A DNA stretch of 64,000 bases from Turneriella sp942492915 (GTDB taxonomy: Bacteria > Spirochaetota > Leptospiria > Turneriellales > Turneriellaceae): positions 2,046,001 through 2,110,000 of the forward strand of contig OW818662.1 of NCBI GenBank assembly GCA_942492915.1, given 5' to 3'. Below the pieces are notes generated by a model that saw only the letters and a list, made by a program, of their open reading frames with translations, had not been told where the DNA came from and searched no databases. A program made the position numbers and the translations under genes. This document shows, piece after piece, positions 9,676-18,821 of this stretch (position 1 is its first letter; each line of letters opens with the position of its first letter).

Positions 9676-10080
9676 TCAGTGCCGACCGTCAGTGACTGCG
9701 CCCGGACCTCTTTCCAGAATGACACATGCATTGGAGTAATCGCGTGCATGCGAAATACTGAAGAGAACGTTGGTGACAGTCTTTGATGCAAGCATGACGG
9801 CCAGCTTACCTGTCACGTGAATATCTTTCTTGCCCTCGCTGCCCTTAAGCCCCACATCGCGGTATGAAATCGTGAGATCGCGCGGCATGCCGAGCGCTTT
9901 GATGAACGCCTCTTTGACCGCAAAGCGCGCCGCGAGATGCGGTATCGGGTCTTTCTTTTTCAGGCAGTACTCAACTTCATCGGGCGTGAATACCCTGTTC
10001 AAAAAGCGCTCGTGGTATTTGGCAAGCATTTCTGAAATGCGATCGTTCTCGCAGATATCGATGCCGACGCCAACAACCAT
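9676..10080 (-). CDS. acpS: Holo-[acyl-carrier-protein] synthase
   Basis: Transfers the 4'-phosphopantetheine arm of coenzyme A to the serine of acyl carrier protein, an essential step for fatty-acid synthesis. The 134-residue length is usual for AcpS trimers. The metal ligands are visible: Asp8 in GVGIDIC and Glu57 in RFAVKEAFIKAL. The conserved FSISHARDYSNACVI strand is near the C-terminus. The ATG lies 1 base after the alaS stop, which implies translational coupling. The last 12 residues (GPGAVTDGRH) extend slightly past the core. Confidence 0.96.
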   Translation of the reverse strand: MVVGVGIDICENDRISEMLAKYHERFLNRVFTPDEVEYCLKKKDPIPHLAARFAVKEAFIKALGMPRDLTISYRDVGLKGSEGKKDIHVTGKLAVMLASKTVTNVLFSISHARDYSNACVILERGPGAVTDGRH

Positions 10081-10081
10081 A

Positions 10082-12778
10082 CTAGGCGAGCCCGATAAAA
10101 TATTCGACGACCGGTTCGACCGGGCCGCGAATTTTCCCCTGGATCAGCTCGGCTTTTCCACCGCCACTCAGGCCCAAATTAGCACCAGCCGACTTTAGCA
10201 GGGCGTTCAATTGTAAGCTTCTTTCCGCGGCATATGCCTGCGAGGCGGCAATCACGAATATATTCTCGTCGCCGACAGCCGAAAACAGCAGATACAGGGC
10301 CGCGGCATCCTTTTCGCGCGCCCTGTCGGCCAGCGATTTTAATTCGGCAATCTGCAGGTTGTCCGAGGTAAAGTTTGCATACCTGAGCCCGCGTGCGCCT
10401 GACTGAATTTTGCCGACGATACTGTCGACCAGACCCGAGCTATCTGCGCCCGCTACCGCCTGGTCTTGCTTCTTGCGCTGTTTCTTAAGCTCTGTCAGGT
10501 GCTGCTGAACTTCGTTTGCCAGAGCAAGCGCAGAGCGCCATAATGAGGATATCGTAAGTGCTGCCGCCTTTTCGCCCTGAAGAAGCTGCAGGCGCTTCAC
10601 GAGCGGCTTCAACTGTTCTGACGCGATATCAGCCGCAAGCAAGTTCTCAATTTCGCTCAGTTTCTGCTGCAGCAGCTCCACCGCGGCACTACCTGCCACG
10701 GCTTCGATGCGGCGGTTGCCAGCGCCCGGGCTCGACTCTTTCTGAATGAGAAACGTACTGATGTCACCGGTGCGCGCGACGTGCGTGCCGCCGCAGAATT
10801 CGCTCGAAAAACTGCCCATTTCAACGACGCGCACCACATCGCCGTATTTTTCACCGAATGTCATGACAGCCCCGCGCTGCTCGGCTTCGTTCTTCGGCAA
10901 GACGCTCGTTGCCACCGGTACGTCGGCGGCGATGGCCGAGTTTACCGCGTTTTCGACCGAAGCCACTTCTTCGGCAGATAGTGCCTTGGGATGTGAGAAA
11001 TCAAATCGTAAATAGTCCGGATGCACGAGCGATCCGCTTTGCTTGATATGGTTACCGAGCAATTTCCGCAGTTCAGCGTTCAGCAGGTGCGTTGCGCTAT
11101 GGTGTCGCTGCAACGCTTCACGACGGCTGCGGTCGACAAGCAGCTCTACCGTATCGCCGGCGTTAATTGTTCCTTCGATGTCTGACAGCAGATGCACGTA
11201 CGCATCATTCTGCTTTCGGCAATCAACTATCCGCGCTTCCCCCGTCGCCGATTTGATAAAGCCGTTGTCACCGAGCTGCCCACCACCCTCGGCATAAAAC
11301 GGTGTCGTGTCTGTCAGCACAAAAACAAGTTGGTCTTTACCGTCGTTCTCATTAACTGAAGAAACGCTGGCGTTGCCGTTCAGAATGGACAAGACCTTCG
11401 ACTGGGAAGTCAAATCAGCATAGCCGCTGAATTCAGTCTTAAACGACTTATCAATTGGAAGCTCCAGCGCACCTTTCCATGCAGCACGGCCGCGGTCGCG
11501 CTGCTTTTCCATCTCAGCCTTGAACCCTGCCGTGTCTACCTGTACCCCTTCAAGCTCGGCCAGTTCGACAGTCATCTCAAGGGGAAAACCAAACGTATCA
11601 TAAAGCTGAAAAACGTCACGTCCCGAAAGTTCGCTGCCCCCTGAACGTTTATGCTGCGCCAATAGTTGCTCAAGACGTTCAGCACCTGAATCGAGCGTTC
11701 GTAAAAAGCGCGTCTCTTCTTGTTTTATATAATCCGCAATAGAGGCAGTATTCTGTTGCAACTCAGTATAGAAGCCCCCGTAGATTTCATTTACCGTGTC
11801 GCAGAGTTTATAAAGCAAAGGCTCTCGCTGGCCCAACTTGCGTCCGAACAGCATCGCACGCCGCAGCACGCGCCGCAGTACATAGCCGCGTGACTCATTC
11901 GATGGAAAAATGCCGTCCGACATCGCAAATGTCAATGTACGAATATGGTCTGTGAGCACCCGCAGCGGAATCACGTTCGCCGCTGAATACTCAGCAGAAA
12001 AAATCTGACCGGCTTTTTCACGCAGGCGCTTTAACTCGTCAGTATCGAAGACCGAATCGACCCCCTGCACAAGCGTCGCAAGTCTCTCGAGGCCAGCCCC
12101 GGTATCAATGCCCGTCTGCGCTAAGGGAAGGTATTCTCCCTTCTGGAAATCAAATTGATTGAAAACGAGATTCCAGAATTCCATGAAACGGTCACCCGAA
12201 CCACCCGGCGCACGGTTTTGCTCATCAGTACCAAACTCTTCACCGCGATCGAGGTAAAGCTCGCTGCAAGGTCCGCATGCCCCACTTTCACCTGCCGGGC
12301 CCCAGAAATTATCAGCCCGACCCAACCGTACTATTCTGTCGGCCGGCACGCCGATATGTTTGTTCCAGATTTCAAAGGCCTCATCGTCATTTTCGAATAT
12401 ACTGATCCATATTTTTTCTTTTTCAAAGGGTAAGAATTGCGTTGAATATTCCCAGGCAAACTCGATCGCCTCTTTCTTGAAATAGTCTCCGAAGCTGAAG
12501 TTTCCGAGCATCTCGAAAAAAGAAAGGTGCCGCTTCGTCTTGCCCACCGATTCCAGGTCGGTAGTTCGCAGGCATTTCTGTACCGAAGCGAGTCGAGCCG
12601 CTGGCGGCATGCGCAAGCCTGAAAAATAATCTTTGAACGGCACCATGCCTGCCGTTGTGAAGAGCAGCGTCGGGTCCTGACTTGGCAGCAATGAGGCACT
12701 GGGCTGCCTAAGATGTTGGCGCGATTCAAAAAAGTCGAGGAATGATCTTCTGATATCGTTAATGGTTTTTACTGACAT
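10082..12778 (-). CDS. alaS: Alanine-tRNA ligase
   Basis: Charges tRNA-Ala and edits mischarged Ser or Gly. The 898-residue protein has the full class II layout: an N-terminal catalytic domain (TINDIRRSFLDFFESRQH, LLFTTAGMVPFKDYF, the RTTDLESVGKTKRHLSFFEMLGNFSFGDYFK motif given here in part: LSFFEMLGNFSFGDYF), tRNA-recognition helices, an editing domain with zinc-binding RHHSATHLLNAELRK and CGGTH motifs, and a C-terminal domain ending LGLSGGGKAELIQGK. A GGAGT ribosome-binding site precedes the ATG at 12778. It heads a unit with acpS and ruvB and is separated from the upstream ribosomal operon by a terminator. Confidence 0.98.
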   Translation of the reverse strand: MSVKTINDIRRSFLDFFESRQHLRQPSASLLPSQDPTLLFTTAGMVPFKDYFSGLRMPPAARLASVQKCLRTTDLESVGKTKRHLSFFEMLGNFSFGDYFKKEAIEFAWEYSTQFLPFEKEKIWISIFENDDEAFEIWNKHIGVPADRIVRLGRADNFWGPAGESGACGPCSELYLDRGEEFGTDEQNRAPGGSGDRFMEFWNLVFNQFDFQKGEYLPLAQTGIDTGAGLERLATLVQGVDSVFDTDELKRLREKAGQIFSAEYSAANVIPLRVLTDHIRTLTFAMSDGIFPSNESRGYVLRRVLRRAMLFGRKLGQREPLLYKLCDTVNEIYGGFYTELQQNTASIADYIKQEETRFLRTLDSGAERLEQLLAQHKRSGGSELSGRDVFQLYDTFGFPLEMTVELAELEGVQVDTAGFKAEMEKQRDRGRAAWKGALELPIDKSFKTEFSGYADLTSQSKVLSILNGNASVSSVNENDGKDQLVFVLTDTTPFYAEGGGQLGDNGFIKSATGEARIVDCRKQNDAYVHLLSDIEGTINAGDTVELLVDRSRREALQRHHSATHLLNAELRKLLGNHIKQSGSLVHPDYLRFDFSHPKALSAEEVASVENAVNSAIAADVPVATSVLPKNEAEQRGAVMTFGEKYGDVVRVVEMGSFSSEFCGGTHVARTGDISTFLIQKESSPGAGNRRIEAVAGSAAVELLQQKLSEIENLLAADIASEQLKPLVKRLQLLQGEKAAALTISSLWRSALALANEVQQHLTELKKQRKKQDQAVAGADSSGLVDSIVGKIQSGARGLRYANFTSDNLQIAELKSLADRAREKDAAALYLLFSAVGDENIFVIAASQAYAAERSLQLNALLKSAGANLGLSGGGKAELIQGKIRGPVEPVVEYFIGLA

Positions 12779-12863
12779 ATTTACTCCGACGCACTATGCG
12801 GAGAATGCTGGTTTTCGATACGCCGCTTCAACAAGAATGCGGGATTGAGGTCTTCATCTGGAT

Positions 12864-12894
12864 AAAAAAAAACGCGCCTCGCGGGCGCGTTTTT
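12864..12894 (-). terminator. Intrinsic terminator at the end of the ribosomal operon
   Basis: A 7-bp GC stem (12872-12878 with 12884-12890) around a 5-base loop is flanked by an A run (12864-12872) and a T run. On the minus strand this gives a stem followed by eight or more Us, placed 20 bases beyond the rplQ stop. It ends the long ribosomal transcript before alaS, whose own promoter must lie between 12779 and about 12863. The flanking T run on the other strand makes it potentially bidirectional. Confidence 0.88.
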
Positions 12895-12916
12895 GTGCCT
12901 AAATGCGGATCAAAAG

Positions 12917-13423
12917 TTACTTTTTCTTCGCTTTCTTTTCTTTCGGCTCCGCGGGCTTTTTCTCCGCGGTCTTCTTCGTTGATTTCGCACGGCGTACCGC
13001 ACGAATCTTAGAACGATCTTCTTTGAGCTGAGCCAGTTCTTTTCTCTCTACGAGCTGCAGAACGGCCATTTCAGATGCGTCAGAAATCCTCTGGCCGACG
13101 CGCAGAATACGCGTGTAGCCGCCGGGACGGGTCGCGAACCGGGGAGCAATGTCATCAAAGAGTTTGTGCAATATCTCTTTGTCGGTGATAATCTTGCCGG
13201 CTTCGCGCAGATTATGAACTTTCTCGGCAGGCGTCAGAGTTGCCTTTTGGTTTTCACGCGCACGGGTTATCAGCTTCTCTGCAATCTGCCTTGCCACCTT
13301 TGCTTTCGCAACCGTCGTCGTAATATTCTCATGGTAGAACAACGATTGCACAAGATTGCCGAGCATCGCCTGGCGATGACCGACTTTCTTGTTAAGGTGT
13401 TTTACTTTATTGCCCTTGATCAT
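12917..13423 (-). CDS. rplQ: Large ribosomal subunit protein bL17
   Basis: bL17 binds near the polypeptide exit tunnel. The core begins MIKGNKVKHLNKKVGHRQ and includes LVQSLFYHENITTTVAKAK and the conserved LIT(R)ARE and GGYTRI segments. At 168 residues it is about 45 longer than the Escherichia coli protein. The extra part is a Lys/Ala/Glu-rich tail (from about residue 135, with KKTAEKKPAEPKEKKAKKK at the end) that is probably disordered and RNA-binding. It is the last gene of the operon, after rpoA, the standard alpha-operon order. Confidence 0.97.
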   Translation of the reverse strand: MIKGNKVKHLNKKVGHRQAMLGNLVQSLFYHENITTTVAKAKVARQIAEKLITRARENQKATLTPAEKVHNLREAGKIITDKEILHKLFDDIAPRFATRPGGYTRILRVGQRISDASEMAVLQLVERKELAQLKEDRSKIRAVRRAKSTKKTAEKKPAEPKEKKAKKK

Positions 13424-13444
13424 TTTCTCTCCGTCCCTTTCTGA

Positions 13445-14425
13445 TTAGCGGCTGTCGCGCATTCCGAAAGCAAGATTCATGTTTGCCAGCTTGCTTTTCA
13501 GTTGCAGAAGCACTTTGTCAGAGTAATGTTTGCTCTTACGCAGATCGTCTTCATAGCGTGTTACAATGTCTTTCACATTGCGCATATCGAGGCTTCGCAG
13601 CACAGCTATGCTGCGGACAGACATTTCCATGTCTTCGAGTGCAACCTGCATGGCCTTCTTGAGGCGTTCGTCGGTTTCGTCGAACTCCTCTTCTTCTTCG
13701 TACATTTCTTCAGCAAAATTGATAAATACTGTCAGGTGTTCTTTGAGAATCTTAGCAGCATACGCCATCGCGTCTTCAGGCGATATCGTCATGTCTGTCC
13801 AGATTTCGAATGTGACCTTGTCGTAGTCCGTACGCTGGTCAACACGCGTTTCTGTGATTTCGAAGTTAACTTTTGTAATCGGTGAAAAAAGCGCGTCGAT
13901 GGGAATAACTCCAACCTCATCGATCATTTTCTTAGTAATCTCTGCTGGCAGGTAGCCCCGACCCTTGTCGATCTGCAGAGTCATTTTCAGGTTCGCGTCT
14001 TCGTTCATGTGAGCGAGCACGAGATCAGGGTTCATGATTTCGACGCTGTTGCTCACTGCAAAGTCGCCAGCCATCAGCACGCCCGCGCCTTTTTTTTCGA
14101 CTTCAAGCGTCAACGGCCCCTGGCCTTCCATCTTCAGACGAACCCGCTTGAGGTTCAAGATCAGGCGCGTTACGTCTTCTTTGATGCCGGGCATCGTTGA
14201 AAACTCATGGCTCACACCTTCGATCTTGACAGCGACAATTGCCGCGCCTTCGATATAAGACATGAGAACACGGCGCAGACTGTTTGCGATCGTGACACCA
14301 AAACCTTTTTCGAAGGGCTCGGCGACGAACTTACCGTAATCCGGTCGCGTCTCCACGTGCTGAAACTCAGCTGACTTGGGGCGCTTTAAGCCTTTCAGTA
14401 AATTTTTCGGTGCTGCTTTTGCCAT
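13445..14425 (-). CDS. rpoA: RNA polymerase alpha subunit
   Basis: Nucleates RNA polymerase assembly and contacts activators and UP elements. The 326-residue protein has the N-terminal dimerisation domain (FEKGFGVTIANSLRRVLMSY) and a C-terminal domain ending KSKLANMNLAFGM. I chose the ATG at 14425 (MAKAAPKNLLKG) because it is preceded by a GAGGGAA ribosome-binding site; the alternative TTG at 14443 abuts the rpsD stop and has none. The stretch MYEEEEEFDETDERLKKAM between the two domains is a strongly acidic linker. Position between rpsD and rplQ is the normal alpha-operon arrangement. Confidence 0.97.
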   Translation of the reverse strand: MAKAAPKNLLKGLKRPKSAEFQHVETRPDYGKFVAEPFEKGFGVTIANSLRRVLMSYIEGAAIVAVKIEGVSHEFSTMPGIKEDVTRLILNLKRVRLKMEGQGPLTLEVEKKGAGVLMAGDFAVSNSVEIMNPDLVLAHMNEDANLKMTLQIDKGRGYLPAEITKKMIDEVGVIPIDALFSPITKVNFEITETRVDQRTDYDKVTFEIWTDMTISPEDAMAYAAKILKEHLTVFINFAEEMYEEEEEFDETDERLKKAMQVALEDMEMSVRSIAVLRSLDMRNVKDIVTRYEDDLRKSKHYSDKVLLQLKSKLANMNLAFGMRDSR

Positions 14426-14443
14426 CTCGTGTTCTTCCCTCAA

Positions 14444-15073
14444 TTATTTAGAGTACAATTCCACAATCACGTTTTCTTTGATTGGAATGTCAACATTCTC
14501 GCGCGACGGTAGTTTGACTACTTTTGCTGACTTCGCATCTTCTGCCATTTCCATCCAGTCGGCGATAAGACCTGCATTCTTCGACATCTCGGTATTCTCG
14601 GCGATAACTTTGTTGGTCTTCAGTTTCTCTCCGAGGCCGATTGTGTCACCGATTGAGACCTTAAAGCTGGGAATATCCACACGGCGACCGTTCACCTGAA
14701 TGTGTCCGTGAGTGATAAAGTTACGGGCCTGTGCGCGCGACGAAGCGATACCGATGCGGTAAAGTGCGTTATCGAGTCTTCGCTCGAGCAGAATCAAGAG
14801 ATTCTCTCCCGTGATGCCCCGTTGGCGTGATGCGGATTCAAAATAGTTACGGAACGGCCGTTCAAGAATACCGTATACACGCTTAACCTTCTGCTTTTCG
14901 CGCAGCTGTGTCGCGTAACCTGACATCTTTGGCTTTCTCTTAGGCGGGGGCCCTGGAGGATTCTTTCTCTTGTTAAAAATACACTTGTCAGTCATGCACT
15001 TCTGCCCTTTGAGAAACAGTTTAAGTCCCTCACGTCTGCATAATCTACAAGCTGGTCCGATTGCTCTTGCCAT
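14444..15073 (-). CDS. rpsD: Small ribosomal subunit protein uS4
   Basis: Primary 16S rRNA binding protein that starts 30S assembly; in some bacteria it represses the alpha operon. At 209 residues it has the usual length. The N-terminus carries four cysteines (CRLC at residues 9-12 and, after the CMTDKC segment at 26-31) that fit a zinc-binding S4 variant. The S4 RNA-binding domain (RRLDNALYRIGIASSRAQARNF, seen around residues 100-160) is intact. The stop codon touches the rpoA leader and the gene follows rpsK by 15 bases. Confidence 0.97.
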   Translation of the reverse strand: MARAIGPACRLCRREGLKLFLKGQKCMTDKCIFNKRKNPPGPPPKRKPKMSGYATQLREKQKVKRVYGILERPFRNYFESASRQRGITGENLLILLERRLDNALYRIGIASSRAQARNFITHGHIQVNGRRVDIPSFKVSIGDTIGLGEKLKTNKVIAENTEMSKNAGLIADWMEMAEDAKSAKVVKLPSRENVDIPIKENVIVELYSK

Positions 15074-15088
15074 TTTTCCTCTGTTACC

Positions 15089-15502
15089 TTAAACCCTTCT
15101 CTTCTTGCGCGGTCTGCACCCGTTGTGTGGCACGGGTGTCGTGTCTTTAATCAGGCTGACCCTGAGTCCCGAAGCAGCGAGCGTGCGAATTGCCTGCTCG
15201 CGACCTACTCCGGGCCCTTTGACGTATATTTCTACTTCATGCAGGCCGCGCTCACGCGCTTTGTCCAGCGCCGAACGGGCAGCAAGCTGTGCTGCGTATG
15301 GAGTCGCTTTACGCGAACCTTTGAATTCGAGCGAACCACCCGACGCCCAGGCGATAGAATTGCCATTCATGTCGGTGATCGTGATGATCGTGTTATTGAA
15401 GGTGGCGTTAATATACACTCGACCGCGCGGAACACGGCCTTTGTCTTTGATTTTCTTGCTCTTGGCCTCTTCGCCAGCTGCTTCTTTTACTTCTTCGCTC
15501 AT
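15089..15502 (-). CDS. rpsK: Small ribosomal subunit protein uS11
   Basis: Platform protein of the 30S subunit near the mRNA exit site. The 137-residue sequence has the conserved INATFNNTIITITDMNGN and the C-terminal TPVPHNGCRPRKKRRV, essentially invariant among bacteria. The N-terminal 20 residues are a charged extension (EEVKEAAGEEAKSKKIKDKG) not found in the shortest homologues. Order rpsM-rpsK-rpsD is standard. Confidence 0.97.
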   Translation of the reverse strand: MSEEVKEAAGEEAKSKKIKDKGRVPRGRVYINATFNNTIITITDMNGNSIAWASGGSLEFKGSRKATPYAAQLAARSALDKARERGLHEVEIYVKGPGVGREQAIRTLAASGLRVSLIKDTTPVPHNGCRPRKKRRV

Positions 15503-15517
15503 TTTATTCCTTTTTTA

Positions 15518-15901
15518 TCAACCCTTGCTTGGTGCAGATTTCTTACCTGCAACCGTCAGGCGACGGCCTTTACGTGTGCGGGCATTCGTCTTGGTACGCT
15601 GCCCGCGCGCAGGCAGACCTTTGCGATGGCGTGACCCTCGATAAGATCCTGTATCGACCAACCGCTTCATGTCGAGCTGAACTTTTGATCGCAGCGCGCC
15701 TTCTACGGTGTAGTCTGCATCAATAATCTTTTTGATCTTGCCGACTTCTTCTTCAGAAAGCTCGTGCACCCGCTTGGTCAGCGGAATCCCGGCCTTCGCA
15801 ACGATGTCATTGGCTACTTTGTCCCCAATGCCATAGATGTATGTCAATCCAATGACAACCCGTTTCTGGTTGGGTAAGTCAATACCTTCAATACGTGCCA
15901 T
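15518..15901 (-). CDS. rpsM: Small ribosomal subunit protein uS13
   Basis: 30S head protein that bridges to the 50S subunit and contacts the P-site tRNA. The 127-residue protein has MARIEGIDLPNQKRVVIGL at the start, the TYIYGIG turn, GSYRGSRHRKGLPARGQRT and NARTRKG near the C-terminus, all signature segments. It begins 2 bases after the rpmJ stop, so the two are tightly coupled. Confidence 0.97.
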   Translation of the reverse strand: MARIEGIDLPNQKRVVIGLTYIYGIGDKVANDIVAKAGIPLTKRVHELSEEEVGKIKKIIDADYTVEGALRSKVQLDMKRLVDTGSYRGSRHRKGLPARGQRTKTNARTRKGRRLTVAGKKSAPSKG

Positions 15902-15903
15902 TT

Positions 15904-16020
15904 TTACCTCTGCCTCTGTTTATGCCGCGGATTTGATTTACAAATGACGCGTATGATACCCGCTCTGCGTATTACCTTGCATTGCGGACAAATTTTTCTT
16001 ACTGATGCTCTGACTTTCAT
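15904..16020 (-). CDS. rpmJ: Large ribosomal subunit protein bL36 (38 residues)
   Basis: A 38-codon gene reading MKVRASVRKICPQCKVIRRA and ending NPRHKQRQR. This is the canonical zinc-binding bL36: the ligands are Cys11, Cys14, Cys27 and His33 (CPQC, then C and H). Its ATG overlaps the stop of map in an ATGA junction, and its stop lies 2 bases before rpsM. In many bacteria infA lies between map and rpmJ; the 4-base overlap here leaves no room for it. Confidence 0.96.
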   Translation of the reverse strand: MKVRASVRKICPQCKVIRRAGIIRVICKSNPRHKQRQR

Positions 16021-16853
16021 GCACTTGCTCCAACTGACTCGACTACCGCGGCTGCTGCGGACTTGCTGCCCATCATTTCAAAAACATTGACATTTGCACC
16101 TTTGGGCATCGTGCAAATGACCGGACCTGTACTGGTTACCGCAATGGTATGCTCAAAGTGGGCACTGAGTTTACCGTCTTTGGTCCGCACATTCCATTTA
16201 TCTGAATCCGTAAAAACATCGTATGTGCCCGCATTGATCATCGGCTCAATCGCGAGCACCATTCCTGCACGAATCTTAATACCGTCTTTGCGGCGTCCAT
16301 AATTGGGTACTTGCGGCTCTTCGTGAATCGCACGTCCGATACCATGACCGACCAGCTGGCGAACGACACCAAAGCCATTGGACTCCGCGTGCTTCTGCAC
16401 TGCCTCGCCAATCGCTCCAATGCGGTTATCCACTTTCGCCTCAGCGATACCCTTGAACATGCACTGCTGCGTCACGGTAATGAGCTGGCGGGCTTCTTCA
16501 GAGACTTCGCCCACCGGCCATGTCCACGCTGTGTCAGAAAAATATCCGTTGAAGCTCACACCCAGGTCAATGCTAACGACATCGCCTTCTTTGATGATCG
16601 TTTTTTTGTCAGGAATACCATGAACGACGCTGTCATTCAGGCACGTACAAATGCACGCCGGAAAACCATAGAGGCCCAAAAACGCAGGCTTTGCCTTCTT
16701 CGAGTAAATATACTCGCGTGCCACCTCGTCCAGATCAGCGGTCGAAACACCGGGTTTGATATGGTCTTTCAATCGCATATGCGTTTCGAACGAGATCATG
16801 CCTGATTCCATGATTTGCGAGACTTCTTTTGAGGTATAGATGCGTACTGCCAC
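16017..16853 (-). CDS. map: Type I methionine aminopeptidase
   Basis: Removes the N-terminal methionine from new proteins. The 278-residue protein has the pita-bread metallopeptidase fold; the expected five metal ligands are visible in SIDLGVSFNGYFSDTAW (two Asp), GHGIGRAIHEEP (His), AIEPMI (Glu) and FEHTIAV (Glu). The substrate-pocket cysteines CICTCLND are present. A 25-residue Ala/Val-rich tail (ending AAAAVVESVGASA) extends beyond the normal end. It follows adk by 1 base and overlaps rpmJ by 4, the usual spc-operon context except that infA is absent. Confidence 0.97.
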   Translation of the reverse strand: MAVRIYTSKEVSQIMESGMISFETHMRLKDHIKPGVSTADLDEVAREYIYSKKAKPAFLGLYGFPACICTCLNDSVVHGIPDKKTIIKEGDVVSIDLGVSFNGYFSDTAWTWPVGEVSEEARQLITVTQQCMFKGIAEAKVDNRIGAIGEAVQKHAESNGFGVVRQLVGHGIGRAIHEEPQVPNYGRRKDGIKIRAGMVLAIEPMINAGTYDVFTDSDKWNVRTKDGKLSAHFEHTIAVTSTGPVICTMPKGANVNVFEMMGSKSAAAAVVESVGASA

Positions 16854-16854
16854 A

Positions 16855-17442
16855 TCAAACCCCTACCACATTCTGAACATTCGTGGCGATTTCGGCAGTA
16901 GTACCCAACCCATTGATATGGCGCAGAATCTTCTTATCGGAATAGTATTGAATCAACGGCTGTGTTTTTTCTTTAAAAATCTGCAGACGGTTCTTGATCG
17001 AATCCGGGTTGTCATCAGAACGGCCTTCTTGCTCTGCCCGGCCCAGAAGTCGCTTCACAAGCTCCTCATCGGGCACTTCAAAATTCACAACATGACTTAG
17101 TTCAATATTCAGCTTCTCGAGGATTGCATCAAGTGCGCGAGCCTGTTCGAGCGTACGCGGAAAACCATCAAGCACGAAGCCTTTCGCGCAATCACTTTCT
17201 TGTATGCGTTGTTCAATTATGCCAATCACCACCGAATCAGGGACAAGCTCCCCTTTATCCATGAATGATTTTGCCTGTTTACCTAGGTCGGTACCTTTTG
17301 ACACCGCGGCACGCAGAATATCACCGGTAGAAATTTGTACAATGCCGCTTCGATCAAGAAATATCTTGGCTTGTGTACCTTTACCGGCTCCCGGGGGGCC
17401 AAGAAAAATCAATTGCAGACGTTGTGAATCGCCTGTCCCCAT
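16855..17442 (-). CDS. adk: Adenylate kinase
   Basis: Catalyses AMP + ATP to 2 ADP. The 195-residue protein shows the P-loop GPPGAGKGT, the AMP-site STGDILR and DGFPRTLEQA motifs, and a short lid (RAEQEGRSDDN) without zinc cysteines, so this is the short-lid form. Its ATG overlaps the secY stop by one base (TAATG), indicating termination-reinitiation coupling. Placement between secY and map is common in bacteria. Confidence 0.97.
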   Translation of the reverse strand: MGTGDSQRLQLIFLGPPGAGKGTQAKIFLDRSGIVQISTGDILRAAVSKGTDLGKQAKSFMDKGELVPDSVVIGIIEQRIQESDCAKGFVLDGFPRTLEQARALDAILEKLNIELSHVVNFEVPDEELVKRLLGRAEQEGRSDDNPDSIKNRLQIFKEKTQPLIQYYSDKKILRHINGLGTTAEIATNVQNVVGV

Positions 17443-18818
17443 TAACGAACCACCCGGGGGCGACCTGCAGACTTCTTGCCGCGGTCCATAAAGCCATCGT
17501 AGTGTCTCATCACCAGCTGGCTTTCAATCTGCTTCAGGGTATCGAGCGCCACACCTACGGTAATGAGCAATGATGTGCCGCCGAAAAGATGAATCAGCTG
17601 TGAGTACTTCTCAAGACTCCAGAGTTTGATAAAAATATCGGGCGCAATTGCAACAAAGGCGAGAAAGATGGCACCTGAAAGCGTGATTCGGTTCAATATA
17701 CGCTCCAGTGTTTCTTCTGTATGAGCACCCGGCCTGACTCCAGGAATATATCCACCATTCTTCTTCAGTGCCTCAGCAATCTCTTTTGGATTGTACTGAA
17801 TCGTCGTGTAAAAATAGGCAAAGAAAAGAATCAGCATGATGTAGATAATGAAATAGGTCATCGTTCCTGGTGCCAGATACTTCTGAATGGTCTCGGCAAA
17901 ACCCTGATAGCGCGATCCGAAATAGCTCGCAATTTGCGAAGGGAAAATCATGAGTGACGATGCGAAGATAATGGGCATAACATTGGCGGCATTTACTTTA
18001 ATTGGCAATGTCTGGCTCGCGCCCTGTACCATGCGACGGCCTACAATACGCTTACCGTACTGCAGAGGAATCTTCCGCTGGCCTTCACTGAGTAAGATTG
18101 ACATCGCAATCATTGCGATGAAGAGTATAAGCAGAATCAGCGCGAGAATCGCATCTGCCTGGTTGCTGCGGATGTCACCCAGAAACTGACCCAGAGCAGC
18201 TGGCGCTCCGGCAATAATACCGGCGAAAATAATCAAAGATGTGCCGTTGCCAATGCCACGCTCGGTCATCAGCTCGCCCATCCACATCAACAAGATGGTG
18301 CCTGCTGTGATCGTCAAAATAGTCATCGCTGTGAAACCCGCACCGGGACCACCGGGAATCAGCATGCCCTTATTGCCCTGAAGCGCTTCGAAGTGAAGGG
18401 ATGTTATGTATACAGTGATACCATACGCCTGTAATGCGCACAACAAGACAGTGCCATACCGCGTATACTGGTTGATCTTGCGGCGGCCAAAATCACCCTC
18501 TTTGGCGAGGCGCTGCAAAGAAGGTACTGCAACCATCATGATCTGCATGATGATCGAGGCCGAAATGTAGGGCATAATACCGAGCGCAAACACCGAAAGA
18601 CGCTTAAATGCGCCACCGGCGAACAAGTCAATATAATCTGTCAGATTGCCACTCTGGCCACCCGCAGCTTTGCTGAAATAATCCTGCAGCACACGAAAGT
18701 CGAGGCCCGGCACAGTGATGTGCGCCCCTATGCGAAAGAGCAGCAGCATGCCAAGCGTGAACAAGATTTTTTTCCGCAAATCGGGAACAGTGAAAATGGT
18801 TACGATGGCACGTATCAT
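17442..18818 (-). CDS. secY: Protein translocase channel SecY
   Basis: The central pore of the Sec translocon in the inner membrane. The 458-residue protein has ten hydrophobic segments, the plug/helix 2 region (YISASIIMQIMMVAVPSL) and the cytosolic loop PLQYGKRIVGRRMVQGASQ; TTIQYNPKEIAEALKKNGG between helices 8 and 9 is the SecA-binding loop. The C-terminus ends in a basic tail. It follows rplO by 3 bases and shares one base with adk. Confidence 0.97.
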   Translation of the reverse strand: MIRAIVTIFTVPDLRKKILFTLGMLLLFRIGAHITVPGLDFRVLQDYFSKAAGGQSGNLTDYIDLFAGGAFKRLSVFALGIMPYISASIIMQIMMVAVPSLQRLAKEGDFGRRKINQYTRYGTVLLCALQAYGITVYITSLHFEALQGNKGMLIPGGPGAGFTAMTILTITAGTILLMWMGELMTERGIGNGTSLIIFAGIIAGAPAALGQFLGDIRSNQADAILALILLILFIAMIAMSILLSEGQRKIPLQYGKRIVGRRMVQGASQTLPIKVNAANVMPIIFASSLMIFPSQIASYFGSRYQGFAETIQKYLAPGTMTYFIIYIMLILFFAYFYTTIQYNPKEIAEALKKNGGYIPGVRPGAHTEETLERILNRITLSGAIFLAFVAIAPDIFIKLWSLEKYSQLIHLFGGTSLLITVGVALDTLKQIESQLVMRHYDGFMDRGKKSAGRPRVVR

Positions 18819-18821
18819 GAT

